A stretch of DNA of 57,870 bases from DASRWD01 sp044507975 (GCA_044507975.1 JBIQIQ010000002.1:1-57870); one strand, 5' to 3'. Counted from the first letter of the stretch, positions 36,816 through 45,106 are shown. Numbers and translations are program-made. Notes: a model not told the origin generated them from the sequence alone.

Positions 36816-39566
36816 ATGAAGAAGCTCGCAGTAACGCTCCTGGCAGCACTGCTCGCCAGCGGCGCCTTCGCCCAGTCCTCGTTCCCGGACATCCCGGCGA
36901 ACCACTGGGCCGGCGACGCCGTCGACCGCATCGCTGACCTAGGCATCGTCATCGGCTTCCCCGATGGGACGTTCCGCGGTAACGAGGCCTTCACCCGTTA
37001 CCAGGCCGCCCTCGTGGTCAGCCGTCTCCTCGACGTTCTGAACGAGAACCTGGACGCCGCGCTGGCTCTGTCGCAGGCCGACATCGAGTCGCTGCGCAAC
37101 GCCGTCCAGGAGATCGGTTCCGACGTAGCCGCCCAAGGCGTGCGCCTCTCCTCGGCCGAGTCCGCCATCGCGGGTCTCTCCGACGAGGTCGCCGCCAACA
37201 CGGCCCGCCTCGACGAGCTCGAAGCTCGCCTCGGCTCGGCCGGCGACGTCGATCCGGCGGTCCTCCGTGACCTCCAGAACCAGATCGCCTCGCAGCGCGT
37301 CGCCATCGACACCGCGCAGGCCCAGGCCGACGCCGCCGCCGCGCGTGCGGACGAAGCCTTCGCCCTGGCCAACCAGGCGAACACCGCTGCGCGCATGAAC
37401 GCGCAGGACATCGCCGCGCTCAACCGCCTGATGCAGCTCCTCAGCAGCCGCATCGACGCGCTCGAGTCGGCCGGTGGCTCTCCTGTCGTCGTCGCCCCTG
37501 GCGATGATGCCGGCCTGGCCGCTGCCATCGAGCGTAACCGCAGCGACATCGCCAACCTGCGCGAGTTCGTCATCCTCCTCCGTCGTGACCAGGTCGCCCT
37601 GCGCGACCGCGTCGCCGCCTTGGAGGCCAGCGACGCCGAGCAGAGCGCCGCCATCGCGTCCCTCGAGGACCGCGTCACGGCTCTCGAGCAGAACCCGCTC
37701 GGCATCAACGGCTCGATCGCCCTGCACTACCAGGTCGGTCGCGTCGACGGGCTGCCGTTCGACATCGACCGCGTCTACGGCCTGAACAACGAGCGCGACA
37801 TGGGCGCCTCGGTGTTCTCGTCCGGCGCTGCCGAGCTCGACGGTGACGGGCGCACGTCGGCCAACTACCAGACGGAAGTGGGCGAGGTCGCCCAGGACCG
37901 TCACGACATCGAGCACGCCACCGGTGACGTCGGCGTCACCCTGACGCTCAACTTCGGTCCCGACACCGGCTTCGGTGGCGTGGGCAGCTCGCGCGCCCTG
38001 AACTCGTTCGAAGGCGTTCTGTCGATCGAGATCATCCGCAACGCGAGCGACGAGCTGGTCTTCCGTCTCGACGAGTTCACCACCACGTTCTCGCCGATCG
38101 GCGCCGCTCCGCTCACCTTCCAGTTCGGTACGGACGTCGAAGCCAGCTTCACCCCGTACGTGCTCGACACCGAGGACCCCGGCTTCGTCGCGACCCTCGC
38201 GGGCGTCGGCTTCCTCGACTTCCTCGACCCGACGGTCACGGTCGTCTACACGACCCCCGCGGTCGACACCTACCTGCGCGGCATCCGTGCCACGCTCAGC
38301 CCGCTCGACGGCGTGACCGTCGGCGGCAGCTTCGCCCAGCTCTCCGAGAACGCTGGCGACAAGGACGATGTGCTCGGCGACAACCTGACCCGTACGGTCT
38401 TCGGTGTCGACGGCGCCGTCTCGCTCAGCATCTTCGACCTCGGCTTCGAATGGGCCAATGGCTCCGGTGGCGTCTCCGACGAGCAGATCCTCTACGCGAC
38501 GCTCGACATCGACACCGCCGGCCTGCCGATCCTCTCGTCGCTGAGCGCGAACTACCGCTCGATCAGCGACTCCTGGTCGGCCGCTGGCAACGGGTACAAC
38601 CTCGGCGCCAGCACGAACGGCTTCCCCTTCGACGAGGACCAGACCGGCTTCGGCGTCAACGCCGGCCTGTCGCTCTTCATCCTCGACGTCGAGGCCTACT
38701 TCGACAGCTACACCGTCACGGCCGGCGACAGCGCCACCGCGTTCGGTGTCGACGTCGAAGCCGACCTGTTCGCGGGCTTCAGCCTCGGTGGCTTCTTCCA
38801 CCAGGCCTCGATCAACGGCACGACCGTCGACAACCTCAGCACTGGGGTCGACGCGAACGAAGCCGTGGTCGTCGCCGGCATGAACCGCGACAGGAACTAC
38901 GACACCGGGTTCGGCGTCACGCTGAGCCACGACGGTGACGCGGCCAACGCTCTGGTACGCGGCCTGAACATCGAGGCCTACTACCGGCAGATGGAAGCCG
39001 ACTTCAGCCGCACCGAGATCGGCGCCTCCGCCGACATGGACCTGACGGTCTCGATCGTCACGCTCACCCCGTACGTCGCGTTCGAGATGGTCAACGACGC
39101 GGACGCCGACGCCACGGCGGTCGAGCGCAGCCAGCTCATGGTCGGCGCCGGCCTCATGACCGAGCCGCTCAACGTCTACACGCAGCCCAGCCTCATCGCG
39201 GCGGTGAACTACCGGTCGGCGACCTACGTCCGCCCGACCGCGTTCGACGCCTCCGAGCTGCAGTGGAGCGTTGGCCTCGTCCTCAACGAGTTCATCTTCG
39301 AGAACTCGACCCTCACGGCGAAGTACGGCTCGTACACGGGCACGAACGTCAACAACGTCACGAACACCCGTGGCGCTGGCGACTTCGCGACCGACATCAG
39401 CGGCCCCGATCTGGCCGGTACGGGCACCCAGAGCACCTCGGGCTACGAGGTCATCTGGAACTACTTCGACCTCGAGTTCGCCTACGGCGTGTACGAGAAC
39501 AACAACGCTGGAACCATCTCGTCCGCTCAGGCCTTCTCGATCTCCTACACGGTCGACCTGCAGTAA
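36816..39566 (+). CDS. SlpA-like S-layer/outer-membrane protein (SLH, coiled coil, beta-rich domain)
   Basis: 916 residues. Signal peptide (about 1-20, ending SGAFA). One SLH domain (about 22-77: FPDIPANHWAGDAVDRIADLG, IGFPDGTFRGNEAFTRYQAA) for binding cell-wall polymers. A long helical coiled coil (about 85-305, regular Leu/Ala heptads, e.g. DELEARLGSAGDVDPAVLRD). Then about 600 residues of alternating beta strands with Gly/Asp turns, ending in an outer-membrane-strand-like SISYTVDLQ. This is the layout of Deinococcus-Thermus SlpA, which links outer membrane and peptidoglycan. Codon use is more strongly biased to C-ending codons than in neighbours, fitting very high expression. A TTG start at 36666 would add a 50-residue extension that looks non-native. 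Confidence 0.93.
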   Translation: MKKLAVTLLAALLASGAFAQSSFPDIPANHWAGDAVDRIADLGIVIGFPDGTFRGNEAFTRYQAALVVSRLLDVLNENLDAALALSQADIESLRNAVQEIGSDVAAQGVRLSSAESAIAGLSDEVAANTARLDELEARLGSAGDVDPAVLRDLQNQIASQRVAIDTAQAQADAAAARADEAFALANQANTAARMNAQDIAALNRLMQLLSSRIDALESAGGSPVVVAPGDDAGLAAAIERNRSDIANLREFVILLRRDQVALRDRVAALEASDAEQSAAIASLEDRVTALEQNPLGINGSIALHYQVGRVDGLPFDIDRVYGLNNERDMGASVFSSGAAELDGDGRTSANYQTEVGEVAQDRHDIEHATGDVGVTLTLNFGPDTGFGGVGSSRALNSFEGVLSIEIIRNASDELVFRLDEFTTTFSPIGAAPLTFQFGTDVEASFTPYVLDTEDPGFVATLAGVGFLDFLDPTVTVVYTTPAVDTYLRGIRATLSPLDGVTVGGSFAQLSENAGDKDDVLGDNLTRTVFGVDGAVSLSIFDLGFEWANGSGGVSDEQILYATLDIDTAGLPILSSLSANYRSISDSWSAAGNGYNLGASTNGFPFDEDQTGFGVNAGLSLFILDVEAYFDSYTVTAGDSATAFGVDVEADLFAGFSLGGFFHQASINGTTVDNLSTGVDANEAVVVAGMNRDRNYDTGFGVTLSHDGDAANALVRGLNIEAYYRQMEADFSRTEIGASADMDLTVSIVTLTPYVAFEMVNDADADATAVERSQLMVGAGLMTEPLNVYTQPSLIAAVNYRSATYVRPTAFDASELQWSVGLVLNEFIFENSTLTAKYGSYTGTNVNNVTNTRGAGDFATDISGPDLAGTGTQSTSGYEVIWNYFDLEFAYGVYENNNAGTISSAQAFSISYTVDLQ

Positions 39567-39600
39567 GCCGACCGCGGCCTAGCGCCGCAGTAGGAAGAAG

Positions 39601-39633
39601 AAGACCCCGCCCGCGAGGGCGGGGTCTTCGTTT
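39601..39633. terminator. Bidirectional terminator after the S-layer gene
   Basis: Perfect 12-bp stem (39601-39612 with 39617-39628) and a GCGA loop. Followed by CGTTT on the plus strand and by CTTCTTCCT on the minus strand, so it can also end the convergent diacylglycerol-kinase transcript. Confidence 0.85.
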
Positions 39634-39673
39634 GGGAACAGGCCGGTGGCGGCAGGTGCGGGCAGGGGTCGGG

Positions 39674-40564
39674 TCAGGCGACGACGGCGAGGCCGCCCGG
39701 CTCGAGGTCGACCTCGAAGTCACGCCGGTGGCCGGCGCCCTCGCCGTCGGCGTGGCCGTAGCGGGCGATCTCCCAGGCGACCGACAGCCGTTGCCCCCGC
39801 AGGAGGGTCACGCGCGGATGGCCCAGGTGCGTGCCTCTCATCACCTGCGGCAGGAGCGCCAGCGTCCTCGCGAGGTCGAGGTCGCCGGCGATGACGACGT
39901 CGAGCAGGCCGTCGTCGTTCCGCGCCTCCGGGGAGTATATGAAACTGCCGCCGGTACGCGGGCCGTTCTGGGCGCCGACCAGGAGAGAGCGGCCGCGGTA
40001 CGCCACCTCACCGTCGACCTTGACCTCGGCTTCGGCCGGGCGGGCTCTACCGAGGCTGATGGCCACGGCGTAGAGGTACGCCGCCATGCCCTTGAGCACG
40101 CGCGGGGCCTTCGTGAGGCGGTGGGCGACGTCGGCGTCGAAGCCCGTGCCGAAGGCGTTCACGCACGGCGCCCCGTTCACGAAGGCGAGGTCCACCTGCC
40201 GGCGTTCGGCTCCCGCGAGCCGCGCCACCGCGGCCGCGACGTCGCCGCGCGGGAACCCGAGGGCGTAGGCGAAGTCGTCGCCGGAGCCGAGCGGCACGAC
40301 GGCCAGGGTGCGTGAGGTGACCCGGCGACCACCCTCGGCGCGCAGCAACCCCGCCACGACCTCGTGCACGGTGCCGTCACCGCCGACGGCGACGACGGTC
40401 GCGCCCCTCGGCGTGGCTGCCGCCAGCTCGGTGGCGTGGCCGGGTCCGGTGGTGACGAGGAGCTCGTGCTCGATCCCGGCCTCGGAGAGCCGGCGCACCA
40501 CCTCGTCGAGCGCGGAGCGGGCTGCGCCGCGCCCCGCTGCGGGGTTCAACACCACGTGGTGCAC
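39674..40564 (-). CDS. Diacylglycerol kinase-family lipid kinase (DagK/YegS-like)
   Basis: 296 residues. HHVVLNPAAGRGAARS start, the catalytic GGDGTVHEV, PLGSGDDFAYALG (the usual GTGNDFA with Ser for Thr and Asp for Asn), and a C-terminal domain with VGAQNGPRTGGSFIYSPEARNDDGLLDVVI. It phosphorylates diacylglycerol or a related lipid with ATP at the inner leaflet. The GTG at 40564 is preferred over one six codons earlier because a -10 box lies between them. Transcribed toward the S-layer terminator. Confidence 0.9.
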   Translation of the reverse strand: MHHVVLNPAAGRGAARSALDEVVRRLSEAGIEHELLVTTGPGHATELAAATPRGATVVAVGGDGTVHEVVAGLLRAEGGRRVTSRTLAVVPLGSGDDFAYALGFPRGDVAAAVARLAGAERRQVDLAFVNGAPCVNAFGTGFDADVAHRLTKAPRVLKGMAAYLYAVAISLGRARPAEAEVKVDGEVAYRGRSLLVGAQNGPRTGGSFIYSPEARNDDGLLDVVIAGDLDLARTLALLPQVMRGTHLGHPRVTLLRGQRLSVAWEIARYGHADGEGAGHRRDFEVDLEPGGLAVVA

Positions 40565-40569
40565 GGACG

Positions 40570-40575
40570 ATTCTA
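40570..40575 (-). promoter_or_regulatory. Leaderless -10 box of the lipid kinase gene
   Basis: TAGAAT on the minus strand, 5 nt before the GTG at 40564; it overlaps the earlier in-frame GTG region, which it therefore excludes as start. Confidence 0.55.
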
Positions 40576-40633
40576 CCGCCACCCGGGTCCGCTCGCCGCG
40601 GTTCCCACCGGCGTCCGTGACGTGTGCGGCCGC

Positions 40634-40639
40634 TACACT
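40634..40639 (+). promoter_or_regulatory. Leaderless -10 box of the beta-helix transferase gene
   Basis: TACACT, 6 nt before the ATG at 40646. Confidence 0.6.
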
Positions 40640-40645
40640 GGCGCC

Positions 40646-41305
40646 ATGCTCAGCACCCGGGACCTGTTCGACCTCGCGCGCGTACCCGCCGAGCTCGCGA
40701 TCCTGCTGGAAGGCGACCTACCCTGGGCCGCTCTCGCGAGGCTCGACGAGTTCGCTGCGGCGCTCGTCGCCGAGCCAGGTGACGTCCATCCCACGGCGGT
40801 CGTCGAAGGCCCTCTCTACATGGCGAGGGGCGCGAAGGTCGGGCCGCACGCCTACCTCACCGGCGCCGTCTTCCTCGCCGAGGGCGCGGAGGTCGGGCAC
40901 GGGGCGCGCGTGCGCGGTCCGGCGGTGCTGGGGCCCGGGGCGCTCGTCGGTCACGCCAGCGAGGTGAAGAGGTCGGTCTTCCTCGGCGGCGCCAAGGCTC
41001 CGCACTTCAACTACGTCGGCGACAGCGTCCTCGGCCACGACGTCAACCTCGGCGCCGGTGTCAAGGTGGCGAACTTCAAGGCGTTCGGGGACGAGGTGAA
41101 GGTCGACGGCGTCGCGACCGGGCTGCGCAAGTTCGGGGCGGCGGTAGGCGACGGGGTCTCGGTGGGCTGCAACGCCGTGCTCGCGCCCGGGACGCTCGTC
41201 GGCCCGCGCACGGTCATCTACCACGGCGCCACCGTGCGCGGCCTCGTGCCCGCTGGCACCGTCGTCAAGCTGCGCCAGCAGCTCGAGAGCGTGCCGCTGA
41301 CCTGA
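40646..41305 (+). CDS. Left-handed beta-helix acyltransferase-like protein (GlmU C-domain-like)
   Basis: 219 residues. A helical start of about 45 residues, then hexapeptide repeats: VHPTAVVEGPLYMARGAKVGPHAYL, and a GlmU-like core (VKRSVFLGGAKAPHFNYVGDSVLGHDVNLGAGVKVANFK, with His in the acetyl-transfer position, then VGDGVSVGCNAVLAPGTLVG). It lacks the N-terminal uridylyltransferase domain. Standalone proteins of this kind are annotated as sugar-nucleotide acetyltransferases or GlmU-like; the substrate is unclear. It starts 81 nt from the divergent lipid-kinase start, and the rhomboid gene follows after 7 nt. Confidence 0.82.
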   Translation: MLSTRDLFDLARVPAELAILLEGDLPWAALARLDEFAAALVAEPGDVHPTAVVEGPLYMARGAKVGPHAYLTGAVFLAEGAEVGHGARVRGPAVLGPGALVGHASEVKRSVFLGGAKAPHFNYVGDSVLGHDVNLGAGVKVANFKAFGDEVKVDGVATGLRKFGAAVGDGVSVGCNAVLAPGTLVGPRTVIYHGATVRGLVPAGTVVKLRQQLESVPLT

Positions 41306-41312
41306 TGCGCCC

Positions 41313-42017
41313 GTGATCCCCCTCAAGGACGCCAACCCGCCCCACGCGCGTCCGTACCTCACGTGGGCGCTCCTGGTGGTCAACGTCCTGGTCTTCGGCT
41401 ACATGGCGAGCCTGCGCGACGTGTTCGCCCTGACCGGCTTCGTACTGGACTACGCCTTCGTGCCTGCCGCGTTCGGCGCCGCGCCGGGCGAGGCCTGGCC
41501 GAGCCTCTTCACCAGCCTCTTCCTGCACGGAGGCTGGCTGCACCTGTTCTCGAACATGATCTTCCTGTTGGTGTTCGGCGACAACGTCGAGGACCGGCTC
41601 GGGCGCCTGCCGTTCCTCGTCTTCTACCTGGTCGGCGGCGCTGCGGCAACGCTCGCCCACGCGGCGTTCTCACGCGAGTCCGCGGTGCCGTTGGTGGGCG
41701 CCTCGGGCGCGATCAGCGCGGTGCTCGGCGCTTACATCGCCTTCTACCCGCGGCAGCGCGTCCTGACCTTCTTCCCGCCCCTGTTCCTGCCGTGGCTGCT
41801 GCTCTCGGTGCTGTTCCGGGTGCCGCGCTTCTACATGTTCTGGCTGCCGGCGTGGCTGTTCATCGGGTACTGGGCGTTCCTGCAAGTGCTCGAGGCCGGC
41901 GCTTCGCTGGGCGTGTCCGTGCAGGAGGGGGGAGTGGCCTGGTGGGCTCACGTCGGGGGCTTCGCGTTCGGCGTGGTGTGGGCCTACGTGCTCGCGCGGC
42001 CCCGCCGCTCGAGCTGA
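41313..42017 (+). CDS. Rhomboid-family intramembrane serine protease
   Basis: 234 residues from a GTG, with six to seven transmembrane helices. Catalytic features: GASGAISAVLGAY (Ser) and WWAHVGGFAFGVVWAY (His), plus LFLHGGWLHLFSNMIFLLVFGDNVED, the rhomboid loop with His and Asn. It cleaves membrane proteins inside the bilayer. A long helix-loop insertion sits between Ser and His helices (about 140-195), common in the larger bacterial group. It follows the beta-helix gene by 7 nt and ends at a strong palindrome. Confidence 0.92.
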   Translation: MIPLKDANPPHARPYLTWALLVVNVLVFGYMASLRDVFALTGFVLDYAFVPAAFGAAPGEAWPSLFTSLFLHGGWLHLFSNMIFLLVFGDNVEDRLGRLPFLVFYLVGGAAATLAHAAFSRESAVPLVGASGAISAVLGAYIAFYPRQRVLTFFPPLFLPWLLLSVLFRVPRFYMFWLPAWLFIGYWAFLQVLEAGASLGVSVQEGGVAWWAHVGGFAFGVVWAYVLARPRRSS

Positions 42018-42019
42018 GC

Positions 42020-42043
42020 GGCCGGCCCCCGCGGGGGCCGGCC
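42020..42043. terminator. Bidirectional palindrome between rhomboid and HPF genes
   Basis: A perfect 24-bp palindrome (each arm GGCCGGCCCCCG on its own strand), between convergent stops at 42017 and 42056. No T-run. Confidence 0.65.
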
Positions 42044-42055
42044 GGTGCCGTAGCG

Positions 42056-42628
42056 TCAGCTCTGGGCTGGTTCGATCAGGCCGTAGTCGCCGTCGTCGCG
42101 GCGGTAGATCACGCTGATGATGTCGGTATCGACGTTGTGGAACACGAAGAACGTGTGGCCCAGAGCCTCCATCTGCATCGCGGCGTCCTCGGGGGCCATT
42201 GGGCGCATGACGTGGCGCTTGACCCGCACGATGCGGGGGCTGTCGTCCAGGAGGTCGTCGGCGCCCTCGGTGTCGGCGTCGGCCAGGGGGATCGCCTCCG
42301 GCGGTGGCGGCGCCGCGGCCTGGCGCTTGGCGAGCATGCGGCCCTTGAAGCGCTTGAGCTGCCTGTCGAGCTTGTCCACGACGAGGTCGATGGCGGCGTA
42401 GGTGTCCTGCGCGGCCTCCTCGGCCCGGATGATGCCGTTGGGGAGGTTCACCTGCACCTCGACCTTGGCGGGGTTACCGGCGCCCTGCTTGTTGTCGTAG
42501 GACATGACCACGCTGGCATCGACGATCTGGTCCGAGACGCGGTCGAGCTTGGCCAGCTTCTCCTCGGCGTAGCTGCGCATGGCGTCGGTGACGTCGAGGT
42601 TGCGGCCGATCAGCTGGTAGATGTTCAT
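42056..42628 (-). CDS. hpf: Long-form ribosome hibernation promoting factor
   Basis: 190 residues: N-terminal domain (about 1-105, MNIYQLIGRNLDVTDAMRSYAEEKLAKLDR ... RQLKRFKGRML) that binds the 30S decoding region, a Pro/Asp-rich linker, and a C-terminal dimerisation domain (about 130-190, IVRVKRHVMRPMAPEDAAMQMEALGHTFFVFHN). The long form joins two 70S ribosomes into inactive 100S dimers in stationary phase. Together with RsfS (27297) it gives the window two ribosome-silencing systems. A leader of about 70 nt precedes it. Confidence 0.96.
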   Translation of the reverse strand: MNIYQLIGRNLDVTDAMRSYAEEKLAKLDRVSDQIVDASVVMSYDNKQGAGNPAKVEVQVNLPNGIIRAEEAAQDTYAAIDLVVDKLDRQLKRFKGRMLAKRQAAAPPPPEAIPLADADTEGADDLLDDSPRIVRVKRHVMRPMAPEDAAMQMEALGHTFFVFHNVDTDIISVIYRRDDGDYGLIEPAQS

Positions 42629-42703
42629 GGCGCTCCCTTCGGTCGCTCCCTGGGCCCGCGGACCCTTCGGCCGGTCGCCGCCGGGCGCGCGCCCTGTGTG
42701 GCG

Positions 42704-42709
42704 AGTCTA
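42704..42709 (-). promoter_or_regulatory. -10 box of hpf
   Basis: TAGACT on the minus strand, with start about 68 nt before the ATG at 42628; the leader contains a GGGAGCG ribosome site. Confidence 0.5.
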
Positions 42710-42796
42710 TCACCGGCCGCTCGCGCCTCTGAAGGGACTTCAGCCGCTACCAGCGAGCCTGTCAGCTGTGCTAGACGGGGTTCCTGAGGGCGGTGG

Positions 42797-42802
42797 TAGA
42801 GT
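42797..42802 (+). promoter_or_regulatory. Leaderless -10 box of the HxlR-type regulator
   Basis: TAGAGT, 7 nt before the GTG at 42810. Confidence 0.6.
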
Positions 42803-42809
42803 CTCCTCG

Positions 42810-43241
42810 GTGGCCCGAAGAGAGCTAAGCAGGACGTCGGAGGCCGGCGCCGTGGCGGCGAGCGCGCAGCCCGGTGGACCCGCCGGCGGCCGCGAGGCGC
42901 GCGGGTCCAACGGGGCTTCCAAGGCTCAGGCCCGCGACCTGAGGCGGTGCCCGGCCGGTGAAGGCATCGAGGTCCTCCAGGAGAAGTGGGTGCTGCACAT
43001 CGTGCACGCCCTGCTCGACGGGCCCAAGGGCTTCAACGAGCTAGGGCGCATCGTCGGCGGCTGCAACCCCACCACCCTCACGCACAGGCTCTCGAAGCTC
43101 GAGGAGCTCGGCGTGCTCCACAAGGAGAACGGCCAGACCGGCGGCAGGTGCAGCTACACCCTGACCGAGGCCGGCCTGGGCCTGGAGCGCGTCATCGCCG
43201 CCATACGGAGCTGGGCGAACGCGCACCTGCGCGACGTCTGA
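42810..43241 (+). CDS. HxlR-family winged-helix transcription regulator
   Basis: 143 residues from a GTG. A low-complexity Ala/Gly-rich N-terminus (about 1-45) precedes the HxlR domain: RCPAGEGIEVLQEKWVLHIVHALLDGPKGFNELGRIVGGCNPTTLTHRLSKLEELGVL, then the wing and YTLTEAGLGLERVI. The CP near the start of the domain can sense thiol or carbonyl stress in relatives such as HypR and YodB; a second Cys (GGCNP) is present. It is divergent from hpf, so it could act on that promoter, though nothing proves this. No metabolic gene is next to it. Confidence 0.88.
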   Translation: MARRELSRTSEAGAVAASAQPGGPAGGREARGSNGASKAQARDLRRCPAGEGIEVLQEKWVLHIVHALLDGPKGFNELGRIVGGCNPTTLTHRLSKLEELGVLHKENGQTGGRCSYTLTEAGLGLERVIAAIRSWANAHLRDV

Positions 43242-43280
43242 TCCACCTCACGACCTAGTCCTGAACGGGTTCTCGTGCCT

Positions 43281-43298
43281 GCCGGCCGAGGGGCCGGC
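43281..43298. terminator. Bidirectional hairpin between the HxlR and receiver-like genes
   Basis: 7-bp stem GCCGGCC/GGCCGGC with a GAGG loop between convergent stops at 43241 and 43301. Confidence 0.6.
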
Positions 43299-43300
43299 GC

Positions 43301-43978
43301 TCAGTCCTCGCGGCGCCGGCCGAACAGGCCGCGACGCGAGGCCCTGCGCGCCTCGTCGAACTCGGCCCGCAGCTTCTCCATGGCCTCCTGCTGGGCGAGA
43401 ACGCGGCGCCGCAGCTTGGCGTTCTCCTGGCGGAGGCGCTCCAGCTCGGGTTCGCCGTCCTTCAGCGCCGACGACTTGGGAGGCAGGTCGGCCGCCGGAG
43501 GGTGCTGCCTGGCCTCCAATTCCCGCAAGGACTCCTCGATCACCCCGGTGTCGTGCCTGATGCGTGCCGGCGCCCGGGTGTCGCGCGACTGCGCAGCCTG
43601 GATGAGCCGGGTGGCGCGCTCGCGCAACGCCTTGTCTCCCAGGGGCTTGGGTACCAGCAGCTCGACGCCGGCGTCGGCGGCCGCCGCCCGAACGTCCTCC
43701 GGCACGCCGAGGGCGTCCCCGGGGTCGACCGTTACGATCACCGGCACGGCCTGCAGCCGGGCCACGAGCTTCAGGCGCTTGCCGACCTCGGTGCCGGGCA
43801 TGTCGGGCAGCTCGTAGGCCAGGACGGCCAGGGCCGGGGTGTTGGACTTGAGGAACTCGAGGGCTTGCTTCGCGGTCTCGACGCCTACGACGATGCTCTC
43901 GCCGTCGGAGAGCAGCAGGTCGAGCAACTGCCGCTGCCCCGCGTCCGCGTCAGCGACGAGGTACTGCCGTGAACCCAT
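43301..43978 (-). CDS. Degenerate receiver-domain protein with C-terminal coiled coil
   Basis: 225 residues. Residues 1-125 have the receiver fold (QYLVADADAGQRQLLDLLLSDG, LAVLAYELPDMPGTEVG, IVTVDPGD, LLVPKPLGDKALRERATRL). The Asp that should accept phosphate is Ala (VLAYELP in place of VLDxxLP), while the Lys in PKPL is kept, so signalling by phosphorylation is unlikely. Then a linker, a coiled coil (about 175-212, EPELERLRQENAKLRRRVLAQQ) and a basic end (GLFGRRRED). It lies just downstream of minE on the same strand but has its own leaderless box. Function unknown; a scaffold or polar adaptor is conceivable. Confidence 0.75.
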   Translation of the reverse strand: MGSRQYLVADADAGQRQLLDLLLSDGESIVVGVETAKQALEFLKSNTPALAVLAYELPDMPGTEVGKRLKLVARLQAVPVIVTVDPGDALGVPEDVRAAAADAGVELLVPKPLGDKALRERATRLIQAAQSRDTRAPARIRHDTGVIEESLRELEARQHPPAADLPPKSSALKDGEPELERLRQENAKLRRRVLAQQEAMEKLRAEFDEARRASRRGLFGRRRED

Positions 43979-43986
43979 CGGGCCCG

Positions 43987-43992
43987 AGGGTA
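43987..43992 (-). promoter_or_regulatory. Leaderless -10 box of the receiver-like gene
   Basis: TACCCT on the minus strand, 8 nt before the ATG at 43978. Confidence 0.4.
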
Positions 43993-44037
43993 GCAGATGA
44001 GGCGCGGGGGACGCCTCACCGCGTCACCCCGCGGCAC

Positions 44038-44060
44038 GCGCGGGGCCCAGGGGCCCGCGC
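44038..44060 (-). terminator. Hairpin directly after minE
   Basis: GCGCGGGGCCC pairs with GGGCCCGCGC (one bulged G), starting at the base next to the stop codon. No T-run. Confidence 0.5.
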
Positions 44061-44297
44061 TCAGCCGCCTTTGACCGGCAGGTTGGCGATCAGGACCATG
44101 CGCTCGCCCTGCTGCTCCACGCGCACGTCGTAGTCGCCCTCGCCGGCCGGGAAGTACTTCTTGATCACGGTGAGCAGCTCGCTCTTGAGCTCCTCGACGC
44201 TGCCCGGGGAGAGCTTGGCGCGGTCGTAGGAGAGCACGAGCTTGAGGCGCTCCTTGAGCTCGTCCTTGGACTTGCGTCTCTTGAACAGCCCGAACAT
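44061..44297 (-). CDS. minE: Cell-division topological factor MinE
   Basis: 78 residues. Starts MFGLFKRRKSKDELKERLKLVLSYDRAKLSPGSVEELKSELL, i.e. an amphipathic membrane-targeting start, the MinD-activating helix (ERLKLVLSYDR) and the dimerisation domain (LTVIKKYFPAGEGDYDVRVEQQGERMVLIANLP). MinE stimulates the MinD ATPase and drives pole-to-pole oscillation. The ATG shares one base with the minD stop. A standard minC is not seen beside these genes. Confidence 0.93.
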   Translation of the reverse strand: MFGLFKRRKSKDELKERLKLVLSYDRAKLSPGSVEELKSELLTVIKKYFPAGEGDYDVRVEQQGERMVLIANLPVKGG

Positions 44298-45106
44298 CAG
44301 GCTCCGCCGAACAGGCGCCTCAGCCCGGCGAGGAAGCCGCCCTGCGGCTCGAGGCTAGGGTAGGGGACGTCGTCGCCCTTGATGCGCTTGGCGATGTCGC
44401 GGAAGGCGGTGCCCGCCCCGAGCTTGCTGCCGTCCTCGAGGGAGGCCGGGTTGCCGATGTTGGTAGACACGATGATCTTCTCGTCTTCAGGCACGATGCC
44501 GATGAGCTTGACGCCGAGGATCTCGAGGACGTCCTCGACCTCGAGCATGTCCCCGCGCTTGACCATGTCGGGGCGCAGGCGGTTGATGATCAGCCGCACC
44601 TCCGGGATCTCGCGCGCCTCGAGCAGGCCGATGATGCGGTCGGCGTCGCGGACGCTGGAGACCTCGGGGTTGACGACCACGAGCGCGCCGTTCGCCGCGC
44701 TGGCCGCCGTCTGGAACCCCGACTCGATGCCGGCCGGGCTGTCGATGAGCACGCGGTCGAACCCTTCCTCGTCTAGCAGCGTGCGCACCGCCTCCTCCAT
44801 GCGCGTCTCGGAGAGGGCGCTCTTGTCGCGCGTCTGCGAGGCGGCCAGCAGGTAGAGGGAGTCGACGCGCTTGTCGCGGATCAGGGCCTGCTTCAGCTTG
44901 CAGCGGCCCTCGAAGACGTCGATGAGGTCGTAGACGACTCGGCCCTCGAGACCCATGACGACGTCGAGGTTCCGCAGGCCCACGTCGGTGTCGATGACGC
45001 AGACCTTCTCGCCGAGGCGCGCCAACGCCGCCCCGACGTTGGCCGTGGTCGTCGTCTTGCCCACGCCGCCCTTGCCCGACGTCACCACGATGGCTTTGGC
45101 GTTCAC
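44297..45106 (-). CDS. minD: Septum-site determining ATPase MinD
   Basis: 269 residues from a GTG. Deviant Walker A KGGVGKTTTT, the DTDVGLRNLDVVMGLEGRVVYDLIDV switch regions, DSPAGIESGFQTA (Walker B area), and a C-terminal amphipathic membrane helix (GGFLAGLRRLFGGA). MinD binds the membrane as an ATP dimer and recruits MinC and MinE. GAGGAGG lies about 9 nt before the GTG; a TTG six codons earlier would sit on the Shine-Dalgarno and is rejected. It is followed directly by minE. Confidence 0.96.
   Translation of the reverse strand: MNAKAIVVTSGKGGVGKTTTTANVGAALARLGEKVCVIDTDVGLRNLDVVMGLEGRVVYDLIDVFEGRCKLKQALIRDKRVDSLYLLAASQTRDKSALSETRMEEAVRTLLDEEGFDRVLIDSPAGIESGFQTAASAANGALVVVNPEVSSVRDADRIIGLLEAREIPEVRLIINRLRPDMVKRGDMLEVEDVLEILGVKLIGIVPEDEKIIVSTNIGNPASLEDGSKLGAGTAFRDIAKRIKGDDVPYPSLEPQGGFLAGLRRLFGGA

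Noticed and set aside
36939..38930. 663-codon open frame antisense to the S-layer gene
   Set aside because: It results from the strong codon bias of the S-layer gene; the composition (Gly/Val/Asp/Arg repeats) is not that of a folded protein and no start signals are seen.
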